Shown: piece by piece, positions 37,136 to 45,701 of the stretch
How positions within the stretch are numbered: position 1 is the stretch's first letter
How the letters are laid out: every line of letters starts with the position of its first letter
Assembly (NCBI GenBank): GCA_028023455.1
Contig: JAQFVV010012512.1
Coordinates: forward strand, 2,327,935 to 2,391,934
DNA: 64,000 nucleotides
From: Epiperipatus broadwayi
Taxonomy: Eukaryota; Onychophora; Udeonychophora; Euonychophora; Peripatidae
Reading direction: 5' to 3'
Position numbers and translations under genes: made by a program
Notes under the pieces: generated by a model
What the model was told of the DNA's origin: nothing
What the model saw: only the letters and a program-made list of their open reading frames with translations
Databases searched by the model: none

Positions 37136-37200
37136 TGGTAATCTGGACCAACTGATGATTGCTGGTTTAGCATGAAATATGTATATTGGTGATTATTTAT
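37136..37200 (+). ncRNA. Type I hammerhead ribozyme, family 1 (copy 7), core intact
   Basis: This is the best preserved family 1 copy. CTGATGA lies at 37,152-37,158, stem II is TGCT/AGCA with loop GGTTT, and GAA lies at 37,174-37,176. Stem III is ATA-TG-TAT with H17=A, predicting cleavage after 37,185. Stem I has inner pairs CCAA/TTGG and outer pairs AATC/GATT with an asymmetric internal loop between them. All required core residues are present. The only weakness is a U-U opposition at the base of stem II. Confidence 0.82.
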
Positions 37201-37295
37201 CTTTTCGACATATGTGTGTTCAGGTGTATCAGTGTTATGAGATGGTGTGGAGAGTGGTGGGTCATGTGAAAGTCTGTGCTCATACCCTGTCTATT

Positions 37296-37307
37296 AAATA
37301 GGTTTTA
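37296..37307 (+). repeat. 12-bp target-site duplication, right copy
   Basis: AAATAGGTTTTA, identical to 36,494-36,505. The LINE sequence resumes directly after it (AGTATTAGTAG). Confidence 0.92.
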
Positions 37308-37415
37308 AGTATTAGTAGATTTTGAACATGATTCAGATTTAAATAAAATTAATATGAAAATAACTGATATACTTTTAAAAACTGCAACAAAGATAGCTGG
37401 TAAAAAAATCAGCAA

Positions 37416-37850
37416 TTGACCAATAAAATTTCTACTGAGACTAGAGAATTTATGAAGAAAAGAAGGAATATGAAGATATATAAAAATGATGCATTAAAAA
37501 GAATTGAATATCTAGAATTTTCTAAAATGGTGCAGAAAAGAATTGAATATATTATAAGAAAGTATAACTGTGAACTAGCAAGGAAAGCAGTAGAAGAGAA
37601 TAAAAGTCTCAAGAGTGTAAAACAACATTTTGGTATTGGTAGGAAATGTATATCTATAATAAGAAAAAAAGATGGAATTATTACTAAAAAGAGAGATGAC
37701 ATCATCAAATTGGTAGAAGATTTTTATCAAGAATTATATAGCAATAAAGAACAAGTACCTCCTATACCTATTACATCTTCTGAATTGTCCACAATTTTAA
37801 ATGAAGAAGAGAGACATGGAATTAAATGCGTGATGAAAGGCTCCTTGTAA
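37416..37850 (+). pseudogene. RTE linker and N-terminal reverse transcriptase region, copy C
   Basis: A Lys/Arg- and Glu-rich 144-codon frame runs from TNKISTETREF to SSELSTILNEEERH. It corresponds to the connector between endonuclease and polymerase in copies A and B. At the end it should read into KKRAPGNDEI (seen in copy A); here a small change at about 37,830-37,850 shifts the frame into a stop. The following piece (37,930-38,070) holds a LIFKKGDREDIRHYRPISLL-type motif in another frame. Confidence 0.85.
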
Positions 37851-38150
37851 TGGCGGAATTATAATTTATATATTAAAAGAAGCAGCTGAAGAAATAGAAT
37901 TTTTTTTTAGCAAAGTTATATACTGAATATCTAAAGGATAAAGATGTACTAGATGATTGGAAGAATGCAGAATTAATATTAATATTTAAAAAAGGTGATA
38001 GAGAAGATATTAGACATTACAGACCTATCAGCCTTTTATCAGTTTATACAAATTTTTTACCAAAATAATTACAACTCATTTACATTTCCACCAACAAAAA
38101 GAACAAGCTGGATTTAAAAGTGGTTTTAGTACGTAGATAATATTCAGGTA

Positions 38151-39189
38151 TTGAGAGAAGATATAGAAAGGACAAATGAGTATGAGTTGCCATTATGCTT
38201 TGGATTTGTAGATTATGAAAAGATATTTGATTCTATAAACATTTCTTCAGTGATTAAAACATTGGATCATCAAGGTATAGATCCAGGATATTGTCATATT
38301 TTAAAGAATATTTATAAAAATGCAACAGCAACAATTATATTACATAATGATTCTAGGAAAGTGAACATTGAGATGGGTGTAAGACAGGGTGACTCCATCC
38401 ATATCTCCATAACATTTTACAGCAGGCTGCAAGAAGTATTTTGTGGATTAAAATGGGAAGCTAATGGAGTGAAAGTAAATGGAGATTATTTAAGTCATTT
38501 AGATTTTTCAGATGATGTAGTTCGTTTTGCAAATAATGCTTCAGAGCTGCATGAAATGTTGCAGGAGTTATCAGATGAAAGTGGGAATGTTGGACTAAAG
38601 ATAAATGTTAAAAAGACTAAAGTAATGTTTAATGGATTTTCTCTAAATATGAAAATAAAGATTGATTATGATGAGTTAGAAGAAGTTAAAAGTTATTAAA
38701 TACCTTGGTCAGATTATTAATACAGATGGAAACATAATGGATGAAATTAATCATAAAATTAAACTTGGTTGGAGTGCTTTTGGTAGAAATAACTTGATAC
38801 TAAAAGGAAATATCCCTATGTGTTTAAATAGCAAGTTTTTTAATAAATGTGTTTTACCAGTTCTTACTTATGGATCTGAGACTTGGACACTTAATAGAAG
38901 AGCAATACAGAGACTTCAAATCACTCAAGGAAGTATGGAGAGATACATGTTGGGAGTAACAAGAAGAGATCGAAAATGTAATATATGGGTAAGAGACCAA
39001 ACAGGTGTTACTGACCTCATTGAAAAAATTAAAAGACTGAAGTTGTGTTGGGTTGGACATATTGCTAGAAGAGATGATAATAGATGGTCCATTGAAATCT
39101 TAAACTGGATTCCAAGAGATTGTAAAAGACCCAGAAAGAGACCCCATGTAAGATGGATGGATAAAATAAAATGTGCAGGAGTGGTGTGA
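38151..39189 (+). pseudogene. RTE reverse transcriptase and C-terminal domain, copy C
   Basis: The first piece (182 codons from 38,151) holds motif A FVDYEKIFDS (Asp21), GVRQGDSI (about 76-83) and the catalytic box LDFSDD (117-122) with both Asps present; most relatives have FADD. Eight residues after RQGDS are scrambled by a compensated frameshift. A one-base insertion near 38,697 breaks the frame before KYLGQI. The second piece (150 codons from 38,737) holds YGSETWTL, LGVTRRDRK, GHIARRDDNRW and a basic RPRKRPHVRW tail, typical of RTE C-termini. It ends at a frameshift near 39,185. Confidence 0.9.
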
Positions 39190-39329
39190 AGAAGAGAAGT
39201 AAAAGATCAGAGAACATGGATTGAACTGGGAGAGTCCTTCATCCTGCAGTAAATTGATAATGGTGAATGGTGATGATATGTAATTATGAGGAAGTTGAAC
39301 CCAGACTTTCAACCTCCCTTTACTCATTC

Positions 39330-39565
39330 ACTTCATCTTATACAAATGATACACATGATCACATAAATGTGAAAAAGATAAATGATCAGCAACATTCATA
39401 TTTTGTGCTGAACCAGCCCTCCTCAATTTGTCCAGATCCCCATCTCTTACACACGTATATAATCAGTGCTCAGTTTATATTAAGATAGCAAATATTCAAA
39501 CTTCAGTGGACAGGCTTCAATCTTTTCCACTCTCAAACTCTTCAGCTGTCCATATTATTGAAAAT
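39330..39565 (-). mobile_element. Family 1 hammerhead repeat unit (copy 8), inverted
   Basis: On the minus strand: GAAGCCTGTCCACTGAAG, TTGCTATCTTAATATAAACT, GAGCACTG, then the ribozyme, then TCATTTATCTTTTTCACAT. This matches the plus-strand unit at 36,580-36,740. It directly abuts the 3' tail of RTE copy C and is head to head with copy 9. Confidence 0.8.
39383..39446 (-). ncRNA. Decayed type I hammerhead ribozyme, family 1 (copy 8)
   Basis: On the minus strand TTGAGGA replaces CTGATGA. Stem II is GGGCTG/CAGCAC with loop GTT, and AAA replaces GAA. Core changes make it inactive. Confidence 0.55.
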
Positions 39566-39589
39566 CTAAAGTTTGACAAAATTGGCAAA

Positions 39590-39925
39590 CAAGGGCTTTA
39601 AAAATGCCATTATCAAATTTTCAATGATATGGATACATGAATAGTTGGAGAATAGAAAAAAATTAAAGCATGTCCATTAAATTTGGAGATTTGCTATCAT
39701 AATATAACCCTAGTCCTGATTATATATGTGTGTATGTGGGAGATGATGATATGAACCAGCTGATGAGTACTGGTTAAGCATAAAATTGCGGATATTGAGG
39801 ATTATTTATCTTTTTCATATGTATGTGGTCATGTGTATCAGTTGTATAAGATGGAGTGATTGACAAAAGGAAGTTTGAAAGTTTGAGTTTAAATTTCCCA
39901 TGATTACATCTAGCTTAAAAGTATA
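39590..39925 (+). mobile_element. Family 1 hammerhead repeat unit (copy 9)
   Basis: GCATGTCCATTAAATTTGG, GATTTGCTATCATAATATAA, the ribozyme, ATTATTTATCTTTTTCATATG and GTGTATCAGTTGTATAAGATG follow the order of copies 6 and 7. ATTGAAAAT at 39,559-39,567 faces ATTTTCAAT at 39,623-39,631, so copies 8 and 9 form an inverted pair. Confidence 0.8.
39744..39805 (+). ncRNA. Type I hammerhead ribozyme, family 1 (copy 9)
   Basis: CTGATGA at 39,760-39,766 is intact. Stem II is weakened (GTACTG/AAGCAT). AAA replaces GAA at G12. Stem III ATT-GCG-GAT with H17=A is formed by different bases from the other copies, so pairing is kept while sequence changes. G12 loss predicts inactivity. Confidence 0.62.
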
Positions 39926-40343
39926 TACAATAAATTTGTATTTATATAATATATATGGGGAGAGGAGAGACTTTCAACCATGCACAATATCAACGTATTT
40001 TCCCATCAGCCTCAATTCTAGGTTTGTTATTGTTTTGTTCTTACATGAATGCTTTATCTTAATCTTATAATTATTCCTAATCATCATTTTTTTCACTCAA
40101 TATCTGTTTAAAACAGAATAGAATTACAAATAATAATAATAACTTTTGGAAAGTACTTTTTTTTAAAAAAAAAGTCATTTTCCAATTTTTAGAAAATTAG
40201 ATGAATCATTTATAACTTGAATATTACCGTAATTAATTATATATCTGTAGTAATCTTTTTCTTTTCTAAATAAAGGTATTATTTACTTTAATTAAGTAAT
40301 AATTTAAAATTCAGAAAATACCGGATCTATTTAACATTAATAC
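39926..40343. other. A+T-rich noncoding DNA
   Basis: Nothing recognised. Confidence 0.45.
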
Positions 40344-40493
40344 CTATTTTTATAACTTTTGTAGAACAACTAAACAAATGCCGGGACGCGAACCCGTCTG
40401 CAACCAACTACTTGCTTGCAAGGCGGGTGCGATGACCTCTCGGCTAACAACGCTTGACTATTTTTATAACTTTTGTAGAATAACTAAACAAAT
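40344..40493. repeat. 36-bp direct duplication flanking a tRNA-like insertion
   Basis: The 36-bp segment at 40,344-40,379 (starting CTATTTTTATAACTTTTG) recurs at 40,458-40,493 with one difference (AACAAC against AATAAC). The 78 bp between them is tRNA-like. The duplication is unusually long for a SINE target site. Confidence 0.92.
40380..40457 (-). repeat. 78-bp tRNA-like/SINE unit
   Basis: On the minus strand it has TTAGCCGAGAGG (A box) and GGGTTCGCGTCCCGGC (B box and T arm), with CCGCCTTGCAAGC in the anticodon-arm region. It aligns with the 40.9-kb unit. A large variable region and a weak acceptor stem argue against a working tRNA. No A-rich or other tail lies outside the tRNA-like part, so this is either a very short SINE or a retrocopied tRNA-like RNA. 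Confidence 0.75.
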
Positions 40494-40902
40494 TAAACAT
40501 AAAATATACTTGTTTTACAAATCTTTTAATTTAATACTTGGCTTTCTTTAAGTAAACTTTTCTTTCTCATTCATGCTTTTTTATTTTTCCTCAAATTCTG
40601 TTTATTTTAACTACTTTTATTTAGTTAATTTAAAATGTTTAGTCTGCCTTTTTTATATGAGGTTAATATATCGTCTAATTTAGAATTAATGACATGCATG
40701 ACCATGTTCATATAATTACAATAGGCAACCTAAACATTTAATTTATTTTATAATGTTTGTTACATGTTAATTACATTACATAATCAATTGGTCAAATAAA
40801 AATTAAAATATAGCGTTGTGAAAATGATTAAACACGGGAGAACTTATTTATTTGTTTTATAATGAAATGTAAACTATTACAATAAATATTAATATTGTCT
40901 TG
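40494..40902. other. A+T-rich noncoding DNA
   Basis: Nothing recognised. Confidence 0.45.
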
Positions 40903-40984
40903 CATTGGTGGTCGAGAGGTCAGCGCGACTGCCTTGCACTTGCAGGCAGTTGCCCGGGTTGCGGGTTCGCGTCCCGGCCGATGC
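40903..40984 (+). repeat. tRNA-like unit, closest to an intact cloverleaf
   Basis: GCATTGG (about 40,903-40,909) pairs fully with CCGATGC (about 40,978-40,984) as a 7-bp acceptor. GTCG/CGAC forms the D stem around AGAGGTCAGCG. CTGCC/GGCAG forms an anticodon stem, but with an 11-base loop holding TTGCACTTGCA instead of 7. The T arm is CGGG-TTCGCGT-CCCG. The oversized anticodon loop suggests a tRNA-derived SINE or a tRNA pseudogene, not a working tRNA. The A and B boxes look functional for RNA polymerase III. Confidence 0.65.
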
Positions 40985-41891
40985 TATGACACTTAAAAAT
41001 ATATATATATATTAATCTTTAACTTTTAAATCTTTTAACTTTAAAAAGTGATTAATAATGAACATTATTATATTTACGGAACATGAATATTGTCAAAGAT
41101 AAGAATGCTGGAAGTTTGATGTTTTTAGATTAAATCATAATCAAAAAATATATGACACTTCAAATTTGAATTACATGTCATTGAAGTTAATAATTTATCA
41201 ACAATTACAGTTGTAGTTTTATCAAACTTTTGCCTATATATTTATTCTATTGCAAATATATATTTCTTTATAGTTTGTTATTAATAAAGTTATATACATA
41301 AATACCTAACTGTATATGATTTGTAACAGTGTTTTTCATCCTGGTAATCATAATCCTAACCAGTCATTGTAATTTTTAAGAGTTGCATAGAAAGCAAAGC
41401 AAATAGAAAAAAAAAATCAATATTTATTATTTTACACCCTTTTTTATTAATTAAAATAATCAAAATAATAGCAATCGACAACAATGTAACATGTGCTCAA
41501 CATAAATCTTTAACTAAGCTAATCTGTCATATTTCAGTTAAGTAAAATGTTTGAAAAAATAATAATAAAACATGTTAGATTCAGTTTTTAAAAATCTATA
41601 AACTAATCAAAATCCTATCTACACATTTTCCAACATGTTAAAAATATATGCTTAGAAATTCATAATTTAAATAAATTGTACTGATTTTTTTTATCATAAA
41701 TATCTCAATTCGTTATTGTTATTTTAAAATGAACCTATAACGGGAGTTATTGAATAGTATATACTAAAAATAGAATCATGCATCCAAAGAGTTTGAGAAT
41801 GCTGATATAAATAATTTAATAACTATTTATAATAGTAATTATGATTATAATTATTTTCTTCAATGAAATGGTATACTGTATATATATATAA
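40985..41891. other. A+T-rich noncoding DNA
   Basis: CAGTGTTTTTCATCCTGG near 41,329 is hAT-terminus-like but no partner end was found. Nothing else recognised. Confidence 0.4.
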
Positions 41892-42370
41892 ATATCTTAT
41901 GATTAATAGATGGAGCTTTACCAAAACCTCCGAACAAGCGTATTTTTGTTTATATAAACGTCAAAAGAGTCAGAATTCACTATCTCTTTCTTTAGCTCCA
42001 CCTTCAGATCAGCTGATTTCAAGCTAATTTGCTATCATCAGTGAAGGGTAGGGGCCAGAAACTAGATCTAAATATTAACTCCAAGCGTTTATGTAACAAG
42101 TTCCTATCAGTTTGCAAGCATGAATTATTTAGACACGTAATGTCTTCAAACCCAGCCTAACAAGCCAGATAGCTACATGGGTCTGATATTAGTTCAGTTT
42201 CACCACATAGTCAAAGCCTCTGCAATGTATATCATTGCAAAAACCTTTAAAGGTACACTTATGAAAAACAAAAACAAGTTATAAATCGTAAAGCTCCATC
42301 TATTGATCATAAATGCAAGTGATAGCAAGTTATGTGATTTATAAATTTTTTGTTTTTCATAAACATCTTA
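41892..42370 (-). mobile_element. Penelope-like terminal repeat (pLTR), solitary
   Basis: It is colinear with the 61.3-62.4 kb repeats: shared pieces include ACACGTAATGTCTTCAAA, AGCCAGATAGCTACATGGG, AAGCCTCTGCAAT and ATATCATTGC. Its ends are inverted: TTAATAGATGGAGCTTTAC near 41,903 faces GTAAAGCTCCATCTATTGAT near 42,288. The ribozyme sense strand is minus. No reading frame accompanies it. The match with the repeats beside the PLE gene at 62.4 kb is what assigns it. Confidence 0.82.
42001..42047 (-). ncRNA. PLE-type hammerhead ribozyme (family 2), core intact
   Basis: On the minus strand stem I is CCTTCA/TGAAGG, then CTGATGA (42,035-42,041). Stem II is a short AGC/GCT, then GAA. Stem III is ATCAG/CTGAT, followed by H17=C. 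All core residues are present. The stem I pair that is U-A in the 62-kb copies is C-G here, a compensatory change. Hammerheads in PLE terminal repeats are known; this placement agrees. Confidence 0.85.
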
Positions 42371-42974
42371 TGTATATATATATATATGTGTGTGTGATAT
42401 AGCTAAAGCTTAAATGAACTATATAATGTATAATGTTTTGTTGAGACAAGCTTTATAAGTAAATGAAGAATTTCAGATGTTGCCTTGACAAAAGATTATA
42501 GATTATATGGATTATCTTAACTTTGGCTCTATGATACAATTTATATTTGGAAACTACTAGATATTAATTATTCATGGTGTATTATGTACATGCATATAAT
42601 GGACCTCAACTTTCACAGAATATAGTGCATTGATAGCATTAAATCGGCATTCAATTCTACTGCACTTAATAGCCTCATTCATTTATTTAAAATTTACTAA
42701 ATCTTAAAAGCTTAATATTGAATAAGACCATATGGTTATTATTGAAAAAGGCCACATGGTAATTAATAGTTCCTTTAATATATAATGTGTCAAATGTTAA
42801 ATGAGAGGAAATTATACATTATATTGGAATGTTACCAAATGGACCACAATCAGTTATGAAATGGTATTTATAATGGTGATTTTGATAGGATATCACCACA
42901 GCTTATTACATATTAATTAATTAACTGTATTTAAACTTTATATGATGAATAATTTGTTTATATATAATTAACTT
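42371..42974. other. A+T-rich noncoding DNA
   Basis: Nothing recognised. Confidence 0.45.
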
Positions 42975-43545
42975 TCATTATAAATGAATTACATCCTATA
43001 CATATGTGCTATAATGTTATTTTAATCCCTCAATGATGGTTTGTTGAGTAAGACGAATACTCTCAAACCAAGGCTTAAGCTAAAGACTGAAAAAGTAAAA
43101 GTATCTGTTTTATCTTTGTACCTAAATTTACTTATATAGGCCAATCTAAAGCATCTTGGATTGAGTGTGAAAGTATTCTATTAATCATTTTACATTCATT
43201 AACTTTATTCTGTTTATTAACAAATTCAAAATCTATTGATCTACTGCCTCTTTATAACTCTCAATTTCATTGACTTGTATAAAAATTTTATGTATAATTT
43301 TCATCAGAAGCAAATTATACCTTACGTACATGTGCTGTGATGTTATTTTAATCTTTCAACAATGGTTAGTTGAGTATGAAGGATACTCTCAAACTAGGCA
43401 TAAGAGAGAAACTTTGAAAATATAAGAACAATAGTATTATTTTTATACCTAAATTTACTTATGTAAGCCAAAACATCATTGAGGAATTAAAATAACATTA
43501 CAGTGCATATGTGTAGGATGTAATTCTCTTATAATGAAAATTGCA
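42975..43545. repeat. Direct plus inverted repeat cluster
   Basis: Segment 43,000-43,150 (ATGTGCTATAATGTTATTTT, GATACTCTCAAAC-like, TACCTAAATTTACTTAT) is repeated in the same direction at about 43,325-43,475. The left edge ATTACATCCTATACATATG recurs inverted as CATATGTGTAGGATGTAAT near 43,508-43,526. The arrangement is like the PLE terminal repeats elsewhere in the window, but it carries no hammerhead and is unassigned. Confidence 0.75.
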
Positions 43546-44700
43546 TATGAAAACTGCACTAGTAAATAAAATTGAGAGTTACATATACAATTAATAAGTT
43601 TTTAATGAACTTTTAGATGTAAATATTGAAATTAAAATGGTATTTTTTAATATTTTTTCTAGGTACATTTCAGTTATGATGTTGAAAACTGTGATCACAT
43701 TATCTAATAGTAACATTTATATCTGACATAGCTTTAAACTAAAATTAGAACTAATTTTAACTTATTCTAGATTATAAAAGACTAAATACTGCTGAAAATG
43801 GCAGTTGTACCATAAACTACTTATGGTCATTATTTATTGATTGATTTTACAATTTATTCCAATGCTTTATTATATATTATGCTTAATACACACACATACA
43901 TACATATATATATATATATATCCAACGTGAGCCGATGTTTAATAAACCATGAGGACCCTGAGTAAATTTCTTTTTTCAAAATGAAATATTTTTATCTATT
44001 TACATAAAACCATATACTTTAAATCTTATAAAGCACTTCCAGAAAGAAATAGCACATATATTAAAAACGAGAAAGAAAAGAAGAATTTTAAAACTAATTT
44101 TTTTAAAAAAAAAAGTCAAAAGGTTGCAATCAATACGTTTCATTTTTTTTTTTATGTGTATAGGCGTGTACAGCCATGTATGTTTATGATTGTAAATGTG
44201 GTACCTTACAATGAGTACTTTTGGGGAATTTACTTCAATGTAACCCTATGTAAGCATTTCAATCAGTCATAAATAAGTTGGTGGTATTTATAATTGTGCT
44301 GCAAATATACACGTATAAACCCATTATCTTTCAAAACGTATTTACTTCAATACACCTTCCTAAATAAATAACTTGCTTGTCATGCCATGTGTTTAAAAAT
44401 AAAATGTATAAAAAAAAATAGAACTCTTGGGGGGAGGAGGGATAAACGTAGTGATTCATAGAAAGCGATAGTCAACAGTTTCTCTTTTTTTATATAGTCT
44501 TTTGTAAAATTACTAAACCGAATGTTTTTGTAAATGTCTTCGTTAATCGTGTCATAATTATTAACCCTAAGTAAAATAATTTTTTCTTTGGTTTATTTTT
44601 TTTTAAGCAAGTTTACTGATATGTAATGGGCACATATGCGGTTACATTATTTTTTTTTAAAAAGAAATTATTAAACTCAGGTGCTTACTATACATATATA
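43546..44700. other. A+T-rich noncoding DNA
   Basis: Nothing recognised beyond A and T runs and a (TA)n near 43,905. Confidence 0.45.
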
Positions 44701-45701
44701 TAATTTTAATGCGCAAATACGCGCACAACAACCGAGCTTCATCAGGATTAAATAACAATATATAAACTTAAAATAATTATAAAGTCTAAAGAATAATGCC
44801 TGAGCGCTTTCAAGAGAACTTAGCTCTCATAATCATGGGCAACAAAGAATAAGCATAGCGTGTTGGTATATGCTAAAATATGCTGATATATGTAAATTAG
44901 TTGAAAATAAATGCGTCAGCTCTAAATGATCCATTTCTTAGAGATTTGTAACACACATCTTTCCTATTCATAGCCTTATCATCAATAGCAATAAAACATG
45001 CTTCTTTAACTTTTCTCTTAATGTCATTTCTCTCCCTGCAAACTATTCTTGCATTTTTAGGTTCACATGCATGACCAGCTGATTTCTGATGTATTGCAAA
45101 TATTGAGTTGCAATTTGGGTCTACCTGGGCCTTATTGTAACACCCAACAACACTTCTCAGGCCATATATAATATTTCATGTCCAGAAAATAACTGCATGG
45201 CATCATACTATGGGGAAACGAAAGCAACTCTTTCAACAAGACTATCCCAGCACAAATATTCTTACAATAAGGCCCAGGTAGACCCAAATTGCAACTCAAT
45301 ATTTGCAATACATCAGAAATCAGCTGGTCATGCATGTGAACCTAAAAATGCAAGAATAGTTTGCAGGGAGAGAAATGACATTAAGAGAAAAGTTAAAGAA
45401 GCATGTTTTATTGCTATTGATGATAAGGCTATGAATAGGAAAGATGCGTGTTACAAAATCTCTAAGAAATGGATCATTTAGAGCTGACACATTTATTTTC
45501 AACTAATTTGCATATATCAGCATATTTTAGCATATACCAACACGCTATGCTTATTCTTTGTTGCCCATGATTATGAGAGCTAAGTTCTCTTGAAAGCGCT
45601 CGGGCATTATTCTTTAACTTTATAATTATTTTAAGTTTATATATTGTTATTTAATCCTGATGAAGCTCGGTTGTTGTGCGCGTATTTGCGCATTAAAATT
45701 A
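44701..45701. mobile_element. 1-kb palindromic Penelope-like element: two 440-bp arms, 121-bp centre
   Basis: Left arm 44,701-45,140 and right arm 45,262-45,701 are near-identical reverse complements of equal length. TTTTAATGCGCAAATACGCG on the left faces CGCGTATTTGCGCATTAAAA on the right. The 121-bp centre holds the start of the GIY-YIG region. The right arm carries the C-terminal part of that domain plus about 220 bp of untranslated tail, so the left arm is an inverted duplicate of the element's 3' end. The few mismatches suggest recent formation or ongoing correction between the arms. Confidence 0.9.
45165..45481 (+). CDS. GIY-YIG endonuclease domain of a Penelope-like element (partial)
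   Basis: The open part can be read from about 45,165 as NISCPENNC, a Cys-pair leading into the domain. From 45,197 it continues with ASYYGETKATLSTRLSQH (Tyr-Tyr-Gly, then Arg15 and His19), SAGHACEP and KRKVKEACFI (candidate catalytic Glu68), and stops at 45,481. GIY-YIG domains nick DNA to start PLE reverse transcription. No reverse transcriptase lies upstream, so this is a 5'-truncated tail. The frame is clean for about 105 codons, unlike the other PLE pieces here. The subfamily differs from the 63-kb copy, which has YIG rather than YYG. Confidence 0.85.

Larger units (their letters stand above)
36506..37295 (+). mobile_element. 790-bp dimeric hammerhead element (family 1, copies 6 and 7)
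   Basis: Two HHR-bearing units in the same orientation (36,548-36,824 and 37,022-37,295) are nearly identical. The first is bracketed by 42-bp inverted repeats (36,506-36,547 and 36,825-36,866). A 155-bp spacer (36,867-37,021) separates the units. The whole lies between two 12-bp AAATAGGTTTTA duplications inside RTE copy C, so it arrived after that LINE. There is no coding capacity, so an outside reverse transcriptase must have copied it. Tandem units with hammerheads and a target duplication fit a retrozyme-like life cycle (inference). Confidence 0.88.
35560..39277 (+). mobile_element. RTE-type LINE, copy C, near full length, interrupted
   Basis: A leader of about 85 bp is followed by an APE-type endonuclease, reverse transcriptase and C-terminal domain, ending in GGTGATGATATG at about 39,266-39,277. 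Removing the 790-bp insertion and one target copy leaves about 2.9 kb, close to the usual RTE length of about 3 kb. AATTATG occurs near both ends (about 35,556 and 39,280), a possible short target duplication. The frame is broken in several places, so the element is inactive, but it is much better kept than copies A and B. Confidence 0.92.

Noticed and set aside
45320-45502. 60-codon minus-strand frame and 67-codon frame at 45,132-45,335
   Set aside because: They are antisense shadows of the GIY-YIG frame produced by the palindrome.
45640-45675. CCTGATGAAGCTCGG in the PLE palindrome as a hammerhead
   Set aside because: No GAAA strand and no matching stem I; it looks like a conserved PLE tail motif only.
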